64,000 nt of DNA from Prosthecobacter fusiformis (GCF_004364345.1 NZ_SOCA01000002.1:447711-511710), one strand, 5' to 3'. Shown: positions 19,401 to 27,914, counted from the first letter of the stretch. The notes: generated by a model not told the origin, from the sequence alone. Numbers and translations are program-made.

Positions 19401-19458
19401 AGGCATGACCGTCCAGGAAATGGCGGATCTCATCACCTTCATTGAGACCGCAAAATAA
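16414..19458 (+). CDS. PVC-type heme-binding protein with beta-propeller, HEAT-like repeats and C-terminal cytochrome c domain
   Basis: 1014 residues from the ATG at 16414, which begins a signal peptide (MKHFLILTLGLSVVAYA). The frame reaches 16378 but that adds no plausible leader. Residues ~60-460 form a glucose/sorbosone-dehydrogenase-like propeller (AVCFDERGRMFVCEM, HLYVCDMYREIIEHPWSVP). A helical-repeat section (~480-860) follows. The C-terminus has a c-type heme site CFACH at C894-C897-H898 and a distal segment LEPHKEVASQYIAYTV. This architecture is typical of Planctomycetes and Verrucomicrobia. Probably a periplasmic electron-transfer or sugar-oxidising protein; the substrate is unknown. 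Confidence 0.88.
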   Translation: MKHFLILTLGLSVVAYAAPPPADGIKSKTTYAAAYGPTNNEAMVDPAKDLPRYPAVAPKDAAATWQVKTGFRLELVAHEPLVRDPIAVCFDERGRMFVCEMIDYSEMRDVTPHLGRISMLEDKDGDGFFETSQVFADNLPWPTGLIWANGGLYVGATPDIWRFEDKDGDGTAEVRQKIFTGFGTGLKILNVQGLMNSFQWGQDNRIHILAGGGNRGAIQCLLRPELPAQELGGKDFWFDPLTHEFGLEGGGAQYGMSFDNYGRKFGCSNSDHLQYWVYDTKYAARNPYYSMPAARTSIAADGGAAEVFRLSPDEPWRIIRTRWRVAGVVKGAVEGGGRVSGYFTGATGTTIYRGDAYGPDFLNNSFTGDAGGQLIHRKIIRYAENGIDLVGERPADEHGIEFAASDDTWVRVVNFANAPDGHLYVCDMYREIIEHPWSVPDEIKKHLDLNSGNDRGRIWRIVQTGANKPATYRTRPALDQASTDKLVQTLAHPNGWHRDTATRLLYEKKRLSSMLPLQDIMEGDTDPVAKLHVMQALQAIGQLTEDILLIALKDKNPFVKERALTLLDSVYPDAQYPAEVMKVITHYSFKSSSPRVAYQLALTLAGLPAGHDAVSELRSIGRKPRLVEAIASGRPEHAFRLQKEMERPAGKVGHPHEVQLALIDIIGARNESAEVQELLQLWTRDDSRLQADKLAALGTGLRRAGTTLAKVDKEGKLTAVFTKAVATAQDATAEERSRLEALSLLSLATPDQAQEALEACLKSDQSAAIQTAAVMALKDLTPKGLAHLLLTAWPGLKPKARDTAQAAVLARDDSVLALLESMGANTPVLKPADLSASQVQALAKHKNDKVSALAKTVLASVIPPSREEVVKKFQPALSLKGDAAAGNQVFMARCFACHVANGQGIEVGPGFTTVKTRGKEGLLTAILEPHKEVASQYIAYTVNTKDGQTLSGIIAKDDASSMTLKMMGGAEITVQRSNIQGSTSNGQSLMPEGLEQGMTVQEMADLITFIETAK

Positions 19459-19523
19459 TCCGGCCACCACATCCGGCCATACAACACATTTGATCTCCCC
19501 TCAGCCCCCGCCATCATGAGGGC

Positions 19524-20495
19524 ATGAATCTGCCCATCCGGCCACGCCGCAACCGCCAGTCACCCGCCATTCGTGACCTGGTCCGCGAAACCGTCCTCAC
19601 TCCTGGCAATCTCATCTACCCCCTGTTCATTCAGGAGGGGGATGAAAACACACCCATCGCCGCCATGCCCGGCTGCCAGCGCTGGTGTTTGGCAGACTTG
19701 GTCAAAGAAGCCGGTGAAGCACACGCCCTCGGCATCCCCGGCGTCGTCCTTTTCCCCCGCATCCCTGATGAACTCAAAACCCCGGGTGCTGAAGAATGCC
19801 ACAACGATGCAGGCCTCGTTCCTCGTGCCATCCGTGCTCTCAAAGCTGCCCATCCCACTTTGATGGTCATCACCGATGTCGCCCTGGATCCCTACAACAG
19901 CGACGGTCACGATGGTCTCGTCGCTGCCGATGGCCGCATCCTCAATGATGAAACCGTCACCGTGCTCTGCCAGCAGGCCCTTTGCCATGCCCGCGCCGGT
20001 GCGGATATCGTCGCCCCCAGCGACATGATGGATGGCCGCGTCGCTGCCCTTCGTGCTGCTTTGGATTCCGATGGGTTTACGCAAGTATCCATCATGAGTT
20101 ATACCGCCAAGTACGCCAGCGCCTACTATGGCCCCTTCCGGGGTGCTCTGGATTCCGCTCCCAAGGCTGGAGATAAAAAGACCTATCAGATGGATCCCGC
20201 CAATACCATTGAAGCCCTGCGCGAAGCCGCCCTCGATGAATCCGAAGGGGCGGATATTCTCATGGTCAAACCCGCCGGTCCATATCTGGACATCATCACC
20301 CGCATTCGTGATGCCAGTACCCTCCCCATCGCCGCGTATCAGGTCAGTGGAGAATACCTCATGATCAAGGCCGGTGCCGCCGCAGGTTGGCTGGATGAGG
20401 ACAAAGTCGCTCTGGAATCCCTCCTCGGTATTCGCCGTGCCGGGGCCAATATGATCCTAACATACTTTGCCAAAAAAGTCGCCGCCGTTCTCTGA
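19524..20495 (+). CDS. hemB: Delta-aminolevulinic acid dehydratase (porphobilinogen synthase)
   Basis: 323 residues, full length. It condenses two 5-aminolevulinate molecules into porphobilinogen in heme biosynthesis. The RPRRNR start, YPLFIQEG, TDVALDPYNSDGHDG and the two active-site lysine segments SYTAKYASAYYGPFR and ILMVKPAGPYLD are all present. The metal-site region DVALDPYNSDGH lacks the cysteine triad of zinc enzymes, so it is probably of the magnesium type. The gene is followed after 4 bases by the uracil-glycosylase gene and may be co-transcribed with it. Confidence 0.97.
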   Translation: MNLPIRPRRNRQSPAIRDLVRETVLTPGNLIYPLFIQEGDENTPIAAMPGCQRWCLADLVKEAGEAHALGIPGVVLFPRIPDELKTPGAEECHNDAGLVPRAIRALKAAHPTLMVITDVALDPYNSDGHDGLVAADGRILNDETVTVLCQQALCHARAGADIVAPSDMMDGRVAALRAALDSDGFTQVSIMSYTAKYASAYYGPFRGALDSAPKAGDKKTYQMDPANTIEALREAALDESEGADILMVKPAGPYLDIITRIRDASTLPIAAYQVSGEYLMIKAGAAAGWLDEDKVALESLLGIRRAGANMILTYFAKKVAAVL

Positions 20496-20499
20496 TTCC

Positions 20500-21234
20500 A
20501 TGTCCACCTCTGCCCGCCTCATCCAGGCCGCCCGCACTTTGAGCGATGGCCTCCGCTCCCTCACTTTCGCCCCGCCCACAGCATACGTTTACTGCCCGCT
20601 CGATTACGCGCGTGTCCCTCATGAGCTCTACCTCAGCCTTTATGGCGAAGGGAAAAAGCGAGTCGTCTTCGTCGGTATGAACCCCGGACCTTTCGGCATG
20701 ACCCAGACAGGCGTGCCATTTGGAGAGATCGCTTCCGTTCGCGACTGGATGAAGATCGAGACCCCCGTCGGCCATCCTGAAAAGGAGCACCCTAAACGCC
20801 GCGTCACCGGCTTTGCCTGCAAAAATTCAGAGGTCAGCGGTCGCCGTCTCTGGGGCCTCTTTGCTCAGCGTTTTGGTGCGGCTGAAAACTTCTTTAAAGA
20901 CCACTTTGTCGCCAATTATTGCCCTCTCGTTTTCATGGAGGAAGGCGGCCGCAATCGTACTCCAGACAAACTTCCGGCCAACGAAACCGATGCCATGGAA
21001 AGTCTTTGCGATGCTCATCTCCGCGATGTCATCACCACCTTGGACCCGGAATGGGTCATCGGCGTTGGAGCTTTTGCTGAAGCCCGTGCCCAGCGTGCCA
21101 AGGATGCCCTGGGCAGCAGTTTCAAAGTCGGCCGCGTCCTTCACCCCAGCCCTGCCAGTCCCCTGGCCAATCGCGACTGGCCCGGTGAAGCCACCCGTCA
21201 GATGGTCAAACAGGGCGTTTGGTCTGCTGATTGA
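20500..21234 (+). CDS. SMUG1-type uracil-DNA glycosylase
   Basis: 244 residues from the ATG at 20500, four bases after the hemB stop. The frame extends back to 20467 but only into hemB. The active-site block VGMNPGPFGMTQTGVPFGE followed by VRDWM is the SMUG1 signature, and the C-terminal HPSPASPLANRDWP holds the catalytic-side histidine and intercalating loop. SMUG1 removes uracil and oxidised pyrimidines such as 5-hydroxymethyluracil from DNA. It is common in animals but sporadic in bacteria. Confidence 0.88.
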   Translation: MSTSARLIQAARTLSDGLRSLTFAPPTAYVYCPLDYARVPHELYLSLYGEGKKRVVFVGMNPGPFGMTQTGVPFGEIASVRDWMKIETPVGHPEKEHPKRRVTGFACKNSEVSGRRLWGLFAQRFGAAENFFKDHFVANYCPLVFMEEGGRNRTPDKLPANETDAMESLCDAHLRDVITTLDPEWVIGVGAFAEARAQRAKDALGSSFKVGRVLHPSPASPLANRDWPGEATRQMVKQGVWSAD

Positions 21235-21243
21235 GCGGTGAAA

Positions 21244-21969
21244 TCAGGCCTGCTTTGCCACCAGAATATCCGTGGCTGTCGGCGGATCTCCCAGCAGGTC
21301 AGCCATTGTGAAGGTCTTGATCACGCCCGCCTGATTTGCCTGCACGAATTCTCCGGTCGTCACGTCCAGGCAGGTCAGCCATCCTTCTCCATAGGCCCAC
21401 GTATCCAGGCAGATCGCCTGCGGCTTCAGCGCCGGGATGCCGTTTTTTTGCGCCGTATGACCGCAGACCATCATCTTTCCTGAAACATGCGGAAAGCTGT
21501 CGTCAAATCGTGTCCAGAACAGCCAGTCATCACTTTGCTCACTCAATGGAAAAACCGAGTTTGCATTCGCATGCACAAAAAGATGATGCTCCGTCTCCCA
21601 GTGACGCAGACAGCGCTCGCTGAGAAACTCCACATGGGCAGGAGTCACCTGTCGCCAGTCCATGACGGTGGCTTCCGGTGCATACGATATCAGAGTCTCC
21701 CTGCCTCCCACTCTCAGCCATGCCTCGGGGTCCACCTGTCCTGCCATGGCATCCAAAAATAGGATTTCATGATTGCCCGTCAATGGCTTCAGTTGCGTCG
21801 TCTTCTCCAGCTCCAGCAGAATGTCCAGCACCCCCTTTGAGTCCGGTCCCCGGTCCACATAATCACCCAGGGTGATGACGATATCATCGCTCCCGGGCTG
21901 CACCGTATTCAACAGTGTCCGAAGAGCGATGGAGCAGCCGTGCACGTCACCGATAGCCAGGATTCGCAT
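21244..21969 (-). CDS. PPP-family metallophosphatase
   Basis: 241 residues. The metal-binding motifs are all visible: GDVHG at residues 7-11, GDYVDRG near 40, GNHE near 66, and a late VCGHTAQ histidine. This is the PPP family (serine/threonine protein phosphatase, or ApaH/PrpE-type dinucleotide polyphosphatase). The short length and compact C-terminus suit either, so the substrate is open. It converges with the SMUG1 gene (9 bases between stops) and lies 37 bases after the M48-like gene on the same strand. Confidence 0.85.
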   Translation of the reverse strand: MRILAIGDVHGCSIALRTLLNTVQPGSDDIVITLGDYVDRGPDSKGVLDILLELEKTTQLKPLTGNHEILFLDAMAGQVDPEAWLRVGGRETLISYAPEATVMDWRQVTPAHVEFLSERCLRHWETEHHLFVHANANSVFPLSEQSDDWLFWTRFDDSFPHVSGKMMVCGHTAQKNGIPALKPQAICLDTWAYGEGWLTCLDVTTGEFVQANQAGVIKTFTMADLLGDPPTATDILVAKQA

Positions 21970-22006
21970 CAGCCCACCTTTGCGCGTCCTGGCGCAGGCG
22001 TAAACA

Positions 22007-24253
22007 TCATTTTACAGGCAAACGCGTCTTCGGTGCCAGGGGTTGCTGCTCGTGCATCTTGGCAAATTCTTCCGGGATCAGCAGTTCCGTTTCACTGCCA
22101 AAGCTCATCGGCCCCAGAAAGTGCATCTCCGTCAGTTCCGCAGATTCTGCCAGCCAGGCATACGCCTTATGATACAATTGCAGAAACCGGTCCACAAACG
22201 GCGCGATCACATCTGCCGCGTCTGCCGCCATTTTGGCGGACATAGCCTTCGTATCCACCACGGCCCCCGGGTTCATGGAGATGCTCACCGGCTCCGGCAG
22301 TTTCCCCCTCAGCAGATGTTCGTGCAGCGGGATTTTCCTTTTGTTGGAGGCGAAGGGGTACATCGCCCCATCCATAGTGGACAGGATCTGGCGTATCAGG
22401 TTGGTCATCTTCGGTACCACCGCTTGCAGGGCCTGGAAGGAGTCTCCCGTATCATGCAGCCCGGTGTATCGGGCACCCAGCGTTTGAAAGGCAAAAAAAG
22501 TGGTCAGCAGTTCACGGAAGCTCGGCAGCCCGCCAGCCATGGCTTCATAAATAGATACCCACGCAGGCAGTTCATCCCGCCGTGCCCTCAGCACATCATC
22601 CAGTTGCTCCTTCTCCACCCACCACAGCAGCCCCAGCGCTGCGGCGAACCGGCTTTCCATCTTCGCCTCATAGGTCGCCAGCGTGGTCTCCATATGCTCC
22701 ATGAGCATCCGTTGCCTCGCTGCTTCGTTCTTGAGCGATTGCGGCGTCGTATCATCCGTCCCAAACTGAATTCGCGAGATGGTGAAACCCGCCAGGCTCA
22801 GCAGCGCGGCTGACTCCAAATCCCGCCGCCTCTGCCACGCCAGATTCCATTCCTGCAGCGCCAGCTTTAGCCGCCCGCCCCATTCGCGAATCTCCTCCCG
22901 CACCCGCAGGATCTCATCCTGCAAATGCAGCTTTCCAGGTGAAATTTGATGCGTGCCGCCCAGCCCACACATCGCCCGCTCTGGATGCGCTAGCCCACCA
23001 AAATAGCGTCGGATCGTCACTAGCGATTCATCTTCCCGCCGGTTTTGGTGGATCACCTCCTCATCCGCCACCAGCCGGTTTTCATGCAGCCCGATCCCCA
23101 GTTCATGCTGGTAATAAAAGCACGTCACCTGCCGGGAGAGGTCCACAAAACCGCGGATCATCGTCGCTGCCGGCGCATCCACTGCCAGCTCCTCCACGAT
23201 CACCGTCGCCGCGTGCCTCTTTCTTTTTTCCGCTCCAGTCACCGCAACGCCTGGCGGCTTGCTCGCCCGCGCCACATGCCGCGCCAGCAGCAGGGATAGA
23301 TTTTCAGGCAGCCTGTGCTGTCCGATACCTCGTTGGATTTCCGTCCGCGCCGTCTCCCAGGCCGTTTGCAGCAGCCCCACTTTTTCATTCACCCCGCGCC
23401 ATTCCTCCTTGCCGATCACATTCACCGCCGCCCGGTCTGCTCCCGCTGCCAGCCGGGCCAGCGCCACCGCACTGATTAACCGCGCAGAAACCACAAACAA
23501 ACCAAAAGGCACCTTGGCGATCTCCATCCAGATCCAGGTGATCACGCGCACCAGCCGCTGACTGCCCGTTTCCTTTTTCCGTCGTGTCCGCAACTCCAGT
23601 TCCCACGGATCCCGCTCATGCAGCGCACGGTAAAACCACGTATTCAGTTCCCTCACCAGATGGGAAAAAGTCGTCCCCAGCCCCCCCGCGTTCATCGCCA
23701 ATTCTCTCGTCAGCAGCGCAGTGAATTCACGCGCATTCATCACGGAGACAATGGGCAGCCCGATGTGTAAAATCAGCTCTCCCCCCGCCACTCCCAGCAT
23801 CCCGTCCTTGACGGATGACCGGATGCCAGTCGTTGTATCCAGCCAGATCTCCTCCGGCGGCTCCAGCCTCAGGTGCCAGCAGATCTCATCCACTTTTTCA
23901 AACAGTTGCGGCTGGCTGGATGGCGTGACTTGCAGCGCCACATGAATGGAGGGCGGCTTCGTCATCAGAGGTCGCAGCATGAAAATCCACGTCACCGTTC
24001 CGGCCACAATCGTGGCCACAGGCATCGCGTCCTTCCACTGCCATCTCTCCGCCAGCGCCAGGGAGGTCACCCATTCAAACCCGATCCACCCCACAAAAAA
24101 ACCCAGCACCACCACCGTTAGCACATACACCAGCGGCAGCATCAGCGTCAGGCTGCTCGTCACCAGCATCAGCAGAAAATGCAGCGGCCCACGCCACGGC
24201 GTCAGGCGCACGCGCTTCTTCGGCTTGAGGGCAGGTAAATCAAACTCAGACAT
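22007..24253 (-). CDS. Large membrane protein resembling an M48 (HtpX/Ste24-like) peptidase without zinc ligands
   Basis: 748 residues. Two to three membrane helices (residues ~25-110) precede a region laid out like M48 peptidases: LILHIGLPIVSVMNAREFTALLTREL, then a linker with FYRALHERDPWE, a second helical pair (KVPFGLFVVSARLISAVALARL) and AAGADRAAVNVIG. In active M48 enzymes the corresponding sites are HExxH and a downstream Glu before AD. Here they read RELAM and AAGAD, so all three zinc ligands are gone. About 450 residues of helical, charged sequence follow, with no family I recognise. The M48 link is my reading of the pattern; the protein may be a scaffold or regulator. Confidence 0.55.
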   Translation of the reverse strand: MSEFDLPALKPKKRVRLTPWRGPLHFLLMLVTSSLTLMLPLVYVLTVVVLGFFVGWIGFEWVTSLALAERWQWKDAMPVATIVAGTVTWIFMLRPLMTKPPSIHVALQVTPSSQPQLFEKVDEICWHLRLEPPEEIWLDTTTGIRSSVKDGMLGVAGGELILHIGLPIVSVMNAREFTALLTRELAMNAGGLGTTFSHLVRELNTWFYRALHERDPWELELRTRRKKETGSQRLVRVITWIWMEIAKVPFGLFVVSARLISAVALARLAAGADRAAVNVIGKEEWRGVNEKVGLLQTAWETARTEIQRGIGQHRLPENLSLLLARHVARASKPPGVAVTGAEKRKRHAATVIVEELAVDAPAATMIRGFVDLSRQVTCFYYQHELGIGLHENRLVADEEVIHQNRREDESLVTIRRYFGGLAHPERAMCGLGGTHQISPGKLHLQDEILRVREEIREWGGRLKLALQEWNLAWQRRRDLESAALLSLAGFTISRIQFGTDDTTPQSLKNEAARQRMLMEHMETTLATYEAKMESRFAAALGLLWWVEKEQLDDVLRARRDELPAWVSIYEAMAGGLPSFRELLTTFFAFQTLGARYTGLHDTGDSFQALQAVVPKMTNLIRQILSTMDGAMYPFASNKRKIPLHEHLLRGKLPEPVSISMNPGAVVDTKAMSAKMAADAADVIAPFVDRFLQLYHKAYAWLAESAELTEMHFLGPMSFGSETELLIPEEFAKMHEQQPLAPKTRLPVK

Positions 24254-24599
24254 TGCAGAAATCCCGGTTTAATGAAAATAGCGTAAGGTTATGGTAATTA
24301 CACATTCTTTTTGCCCTACGCGGTAAAAAAATATCTCTTCACCTCGGGAATGGGCAAACCGCGAAGTCAAAAAGGGCACTGGGTGAGTTGCCAAAGGCAA
24401 ATCCTCCGCACTTTCCACAGCCTCTCGTTAAAATTGATCGTCAATGCTTTACTGCAACGTCTCCTGAACCCAACTTGCCACATGAGTTCAAACTGTCCTA
24501 TGATGCTTTGATGGCATCGAGTGGTCTCGACGAAACTCTGCACATTTTGTTGAGGATAGGTCAGGCCCAAATTAGCTCGTTGTTCACAGATCCAAATTC
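24254..24599. other. Gene-poor intergenic region before the GreA-like gene
   Basis: 346 bases separate two divergent genes and should hold both promoters. It is more AT-rich than its surroundings. A short open frame (24388-24603, TTG start) ends with its TGA overlapping the ATG of the GreA-like gene, but its residue content is unremarkable and I do not support it as a gene. Confidence 0.5.
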
Positions 24600-25058
24600 A
24601 TGACCAAAACTGCCGTACTCACCGCCCTTCAAATCGTCCTTGCTGAAGAGCTAGAGGTATTGACTCGCGGTGCCCGCGCCTCATTTGCTGCTGCTACGGA
24701 CCCTGACAGCAAGGCGGAAAACAAGTACGATACCCGCACGCTTGAGGCGTCCTACGTTGCCCGCGGCCAGGCGCAGCGCGTAGCGGAGCTCCAGGAGGCG
24801 GTGCATCAATTTCAGGCTTTAGCCCAACAACTGACTGAGAGTGCCACCATTCGAGTTGGCTCGCTCGTCACCCTCAATGACGAGTTTCTGCACTTCCTAG
24901 GTCCCGCTGCGGGTGGAACGGAAGTAACCATCGAAGGTCAAGAGATCCTCGTCATCACCCCAGCCTCCCCCTTGGGGCAAAAGCTAATGGGCAAGCAAGC
25001 AGGAGACACCGTCGAAATCGGCGGCGGCCGCTCCTTTCGTGTCTCCGCTGTCGTATAG
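24600..25058 (+). CDS. GreA/GreB-family transcription factor-like protein
   Basis: 152 residues. The C-terminal half carries the GreA/GreB FKBP-like domain pattern, including ITPASPLGQKLMGKQAGDTVEI, the conserved SPxGxxLxGxxxGDxV motif. The N-terminal half is helical (ENKYDTRTLEASYVARGQAQRVAEL) and much shorter than the full coiled coil of GreA, so it resembles the stand-alone Rnk/GreA-like proteins that bind RNA polymerase. Whether it stimulates transcript cleavage cannot be told: the acidic tip residues of GreA are not obvious. Confidence 0.75.
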   Translation: MTKTAVLTALQIVLAEELEVLTRGARASFAAATDPDSKAENKYDTRTLEASYVARGQAQRVAELQEAVHQFQALAQQLTESATIRVGSLVTLNDEFLHFLGPAAGGTEVTIEGQEILVITPASPLGQKLMGKQAGDTVEIGGGRSFRVSAVV

Positions 25059-25175
25059 CCCCCTCTTCAACTTGCTAACCCCCTGCTTGTGAAAGGCCGA
25101 CTTATGAACGATGTTAAACAATGTTTTATCATTCGCTCTAAATGGTTCTCCTTCCATTCCCTTTTCCCCATCGGC

Positions 25176-25190
25176 TTCCCCAATGGGGAA
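25176..25190. promoter_or_regulatory. Inverted repeat TTCCCCA-A-TGGGGAA, possible operator
   Basis: A 15-base palindrome with arms TTCCCCA and TGGGGAA and a one-base centre, about 330 bases before the DUF1080 fusion gene. A close relative lies 51 bases downstream and another at 48966. No regulator is identified, so the operator role is inference. Confidence 0.35.
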
Positions 25191-25240
25191 TTTCTTCCCC
25201 CTTTGTAACCTGCTGATAATGAATGTTTTACAGCATAAAA

Positions 25241-25254
25241 TCCCCAGATGGGGA
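25241..25254. promoter_or_regulatory. Inverted repeat TCCCCA-GA-TGGGGA, possible operator
   Basis: A 14-base inverted repeat with a two-base centre. It differs at one centre base from the site at 48966-48979, which lies in another long intergenic region before the tol operon. Its flanks are AT-rich (AAAA before, AAAATTT after). Confidence 0.4.
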
Positions 25255-25515
25255 AAATTTTCACTTCTCCCCATTCCCCATTCACCGCTAAAACAATTCA
25301 CCTGGTCGCGAAAACCATATTCACTGAGAAAATATTTATGGAAATTTGAATCTCCTTTCCCTTATATCACCAACGCCCTGATCCAATCTCAGGGTGAAAT
25401 TTTTCTACCCTCAATCTTTTTACCCATCACTTCAAACCCGGAGCCACCTCAGTCGGAGGCACCGTTCCCCGATAGAATCACCCCTGGGTCCTCGTTTTCT
25501 GCGGGTTCAATCATC

Positions 25516-27873
25516 ATGCGCTTTTCCTTTTTTCTGGCCCTCAGTTTGTTTGGCACCGTCCACGCTGCCGATAAAAAGAAAGAGCAGCCCATGACCCCTG
25601 GTGGAGTCTATCGCGCGCATGATATGAATAGGCCTCGGCCGCCGGTCATCACGCCGCCAAGCTTCGGCACTCAGGAAAAAGCAGGCACGCCGCCATCCGA
25701 TGCCATTGTCCTTTTTGACGGCAAGGACCTCTCCCAGTGGAAGCGCGAGCCCCGCAAGGACTCCCCTCCCGGTGATGACAAACCCCAGTGGAAAATTGAA
25801 AACGGCTACATGGAAATCGTTGGCCGCAGCGGCAGTATTCGCACCCGTGAAGCATTCAAAGGCGATTACCAGCTCCATCTCGAATGGGCCACTCCGGCCG
25901 AGGTCGTCGGCAATGGCCAGGGCAGGGGAAACAGTGGTGTCTTCATCGCAGGTTTTCCGGAAATCCAGGTCCTCGATTCCTACCAAAACGATACTTACCC
26001 CGATGGTCAGGCCGCAGGTTTATACAGCAGTTATCCCCCCATGGTGAATGCCAGTCGCAAGCCCGGCGAATGGCAGACCTATGATATCTTTTTCGAGCGC
26101 GCCAAAAACGGTGGCAAGGCAAAACTCACCATCATCCACAATGGTATCGTGGTGCAGTACATGCGCGAATTCGACAGTACCGTTCAGGAAGGTGACCTGC
26201 TCCTTCAGGACCACCTCAACCCAGTGCGCTATCGCAATATCTGGCTACGCCCGCTCTTGGTTGATTCGGACAAATCCGGCACACCGCCCCTGGCAAAACC
26301 TTCCGCAACGCCTCAGCCTGTCAAAACTGCAGCACCCTCTGCGCCTCCTGCGTCAAAAGCTCCTACAGCCAAGGCCCAGGTCATTCGTCTGAAGACCATG
26401 ACCGCACAGATGAAGTATGACCAGACAGAGTTCACTGTCCGTCCAGGGCAGCCTGTGAAAATCATCTTCGAAAACGGCGACGACCTTCCCCACAACATCG
26501 TCTTTTGCCAGCCCGGCACCGATACCGCCACCATGGCCATCAAGCAGATGGAAAACCCTGAGGCCGCCCTCAAGCGCAATTGGCTGCCGGATGATCCCCG
26601 CATCTGGCTCCACTCGAAGATGCTCAATCCGCATGAGACTGACACCCTCACTTTTTTAGCCCCAGAAAAAAACGGTGATTATCCCTTCGTCTGCACATTC
26701 CCCGGTCATGCTTTGACCATGAATGGCAGGATGAAAGTCATGCCCATGGGAGAAGGCCTGAAGGATCTCAAATATGCCCTGTATCTGGGTGCTTGGGACA
26801 AGTTGCCCGATTTCTCCACACTCACACCTCATCGTGAAGGTGTGGTTGAGGACAACCTCGTCCAGATCAAGCTGGACGATTATAAGAACGAGTTCGGCAT
26901 TGTCTTCACCGGCCAGCTTCATGCGCCGAAGACAGGCAGCCACCGTTTCTACATCGCCGGGGATGACGGCGTCAGACTCAAGATTGATGGCAAGACGATT
27001 GTCGAGCATGACGGCATTCACCCCACGGAGATCAAGGAGGGTAGCACCCAATTGGACGCCGGTCCCCACGAGTTCCGTCTCGAATACTTCCAGGCCCAGG
27101 GTGACATCGCTGTCTTCGCTGCCTGGAAAGGCACCAACTTTGACGTCACACCCCTTTCTACCTGGATGCCCAAGGGCTGGGAAAAAGGTGCCAAGGGCAG
27201 GAAGAAAAACGACTTTGATCCTATCCCCCTTGTCGTGAAGGAAGCGCCGATTGTTTACCGCAATTTCATTGCCGGTGCGGGAAATCGTGGCATTGCCGTC
27301 GGCTACCCCGGTGGCGTCAGCATTGCCTGGAGCGCAGAGCAGATGAACCTCGCCCTTCTCTGGCGCGGTGCCTTTATGGATGCGTCCAAGCACTGGAACA
27401 GCCGTGGCGGCGGATATCAGCCTCCTTTAGGTTATGATGTCCTCAGCCCAGCATTCGGCCAGCCACTAGCCGTTCTAGCCTCGCCGGATGCCCCCTGGCC
27501 AGCCCTCCAGGAACGTGCTTCTGGTTATGCCTGGAAAGGTTATCGCCTGGATACCCAAAGACACCCCACCTTCATGTATGAATGGAACGGCCTGAAGGTG
27601 GAGGACCATAGCACCGCCGCGAAAGACCAGTTACAGCGCACCCTGAAGCTCACCGGTTCCATCCCTGCAAATACCTACCTCCGCCTTGCCACTGGCAAGA
27701 TCGAAGCCAAAGACGACCGTTTCCTTGTGGACGCCGGTAAGCTCGACCTCGCAGGCCGTGGCTTTGAAAACAAGCTTCAGATCACCGCCCCCGGTGCCCG
27801 TATCATCGGCGAAAATCTCCTCCTCCCCGTCACCGGCAACGCGATCACCATCACCTACTCCTGGCCACAGTAA
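25516..27873 (+). CDS. Secreted DUF1080 - cupredoxin - PA14 fusion protein
   Basis: 785 residues from the ATG at 25516, which starts a signal peptide (MRFSFFLALSLFGTVHA). Domains in order: DUF1080/3-keto-disaccharide-hydrolase-like (about 63-250; IVLFDGKDLSQWK, NSGVFIAGFPEIQVLDSY); a type 1 copper cupredoxin (about 295-412) with ligands H326, C393, H398 and M402 (C-x4-H-x3-M); a PA14 domain (about 450-541; FYIAGDDGVRLKIDGK); and a C-terminal beta-rich part of unknown family. Probably periplasmic or surface-exposed, combining glycan binding or cleavage with electron transfer. The combination is unusual in one chain, though each domain is common in PVC bacteria. Confidence 0.85.
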   Translation: MRFSFFLALSLFGTVHAADKKKEQPMTPGGVYRAHDMNRPRPPVITPPSFGTQEKAGTPPSDAIVLFDGKDLSQWKREPRKDSPPGDDKPQWKIENGYMEIVGRSGSIRTREAFKGDYQLHLEWATPAEVVGNGQGRGNSGVFIAGFPEIQVLDSYQNDTYPDGQAAGLYSSYPPMVNASRKPGEWQTYDIFFERAKNGGKAKLTIIHNGIVVQYMREFDSTVQEGDLLLQDHLNPVRYRNIWLRPLLVDSDKSGTPPLAKPSATPQPVKTAAPSAPPASKAPTAKAQVIRLKTMTAQMKYDQTEFTVRPGQPVKIIFENGDDLPHNIVFCQPGTDTATMAIKQMENPEAALKRNWLPDDPRIWLHSKMLNPHETDTLTFLAPEKNGDYPFVCTFPGHALTMNGRMKVMPMGEGLKDLKYALYLGAWDKLPDFSTLTPHREGVVEDNLVQIKLDDYKNEFGIVFTGQLHAPKTGSHRFYIAGDDGVRLKIDGKTIVEHDGIHPTEIKEGSTQLDAGPHEFRLEYFQAQGDIAVFAAWKGTNFDVTPLSTWMPKGWEKGAKGRKKNDFDPIPLVVKEAPIVYRNFIAGAGNRGIAVGYPGGVSIAWSAEQMNLALLWRGAFMDASKHWNSRGGGYQPPLGYDVLSPAFGQPLAVLASPDAPWPALQERASGYAWKGYRLDTQRHPTFMYEWNGLKVEDHSTAAKDQLQRTLKLTGSIPANTYLRLATGKIEAKDDRFLVDAGKLDLAGRGFENKLQITAPGARIIGENLLLPVTGNAITITYSWPQ

Positions 27874-27914
27874 GTCCCTGCTGGAGAAAAGCCCTGCACG
27901 TATTAAATTGTCCC

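Larger units (their letters stand above)
25059..25515. other. Long leader region rich in CCCC/GGGG palindromes
   Basis: 457 bases between the GreA-like gene and the DUF1080 fusion gene. It is unusually rich in TTCCCC and GGGGAA words and contains two inverted repeats (25176-25190 and 25241-25254), plus a tandem TCCCCAT-TCCCCAT near 25267. The frame of the downstream gene is open through it from 25111, but the predicted residues are low-complexity and a clean signal peptide begins only at 25516. Confidence 0.5.

Noticed and set aside
22939-23475. 178-aa plus-strand open frame inside the 748-aa gene
   Set aside because: Pro/Ala/Ser-rich translation of the antisense of a GC-rich coding region; no start signal or family.
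25111-25515. N-terminal extension of the DUF1080/cupredoxin/PA14 protein
   Set aside because: It crosses the CCCC/GGGG palindrome region and precedes a clean signal peptide at 25516.
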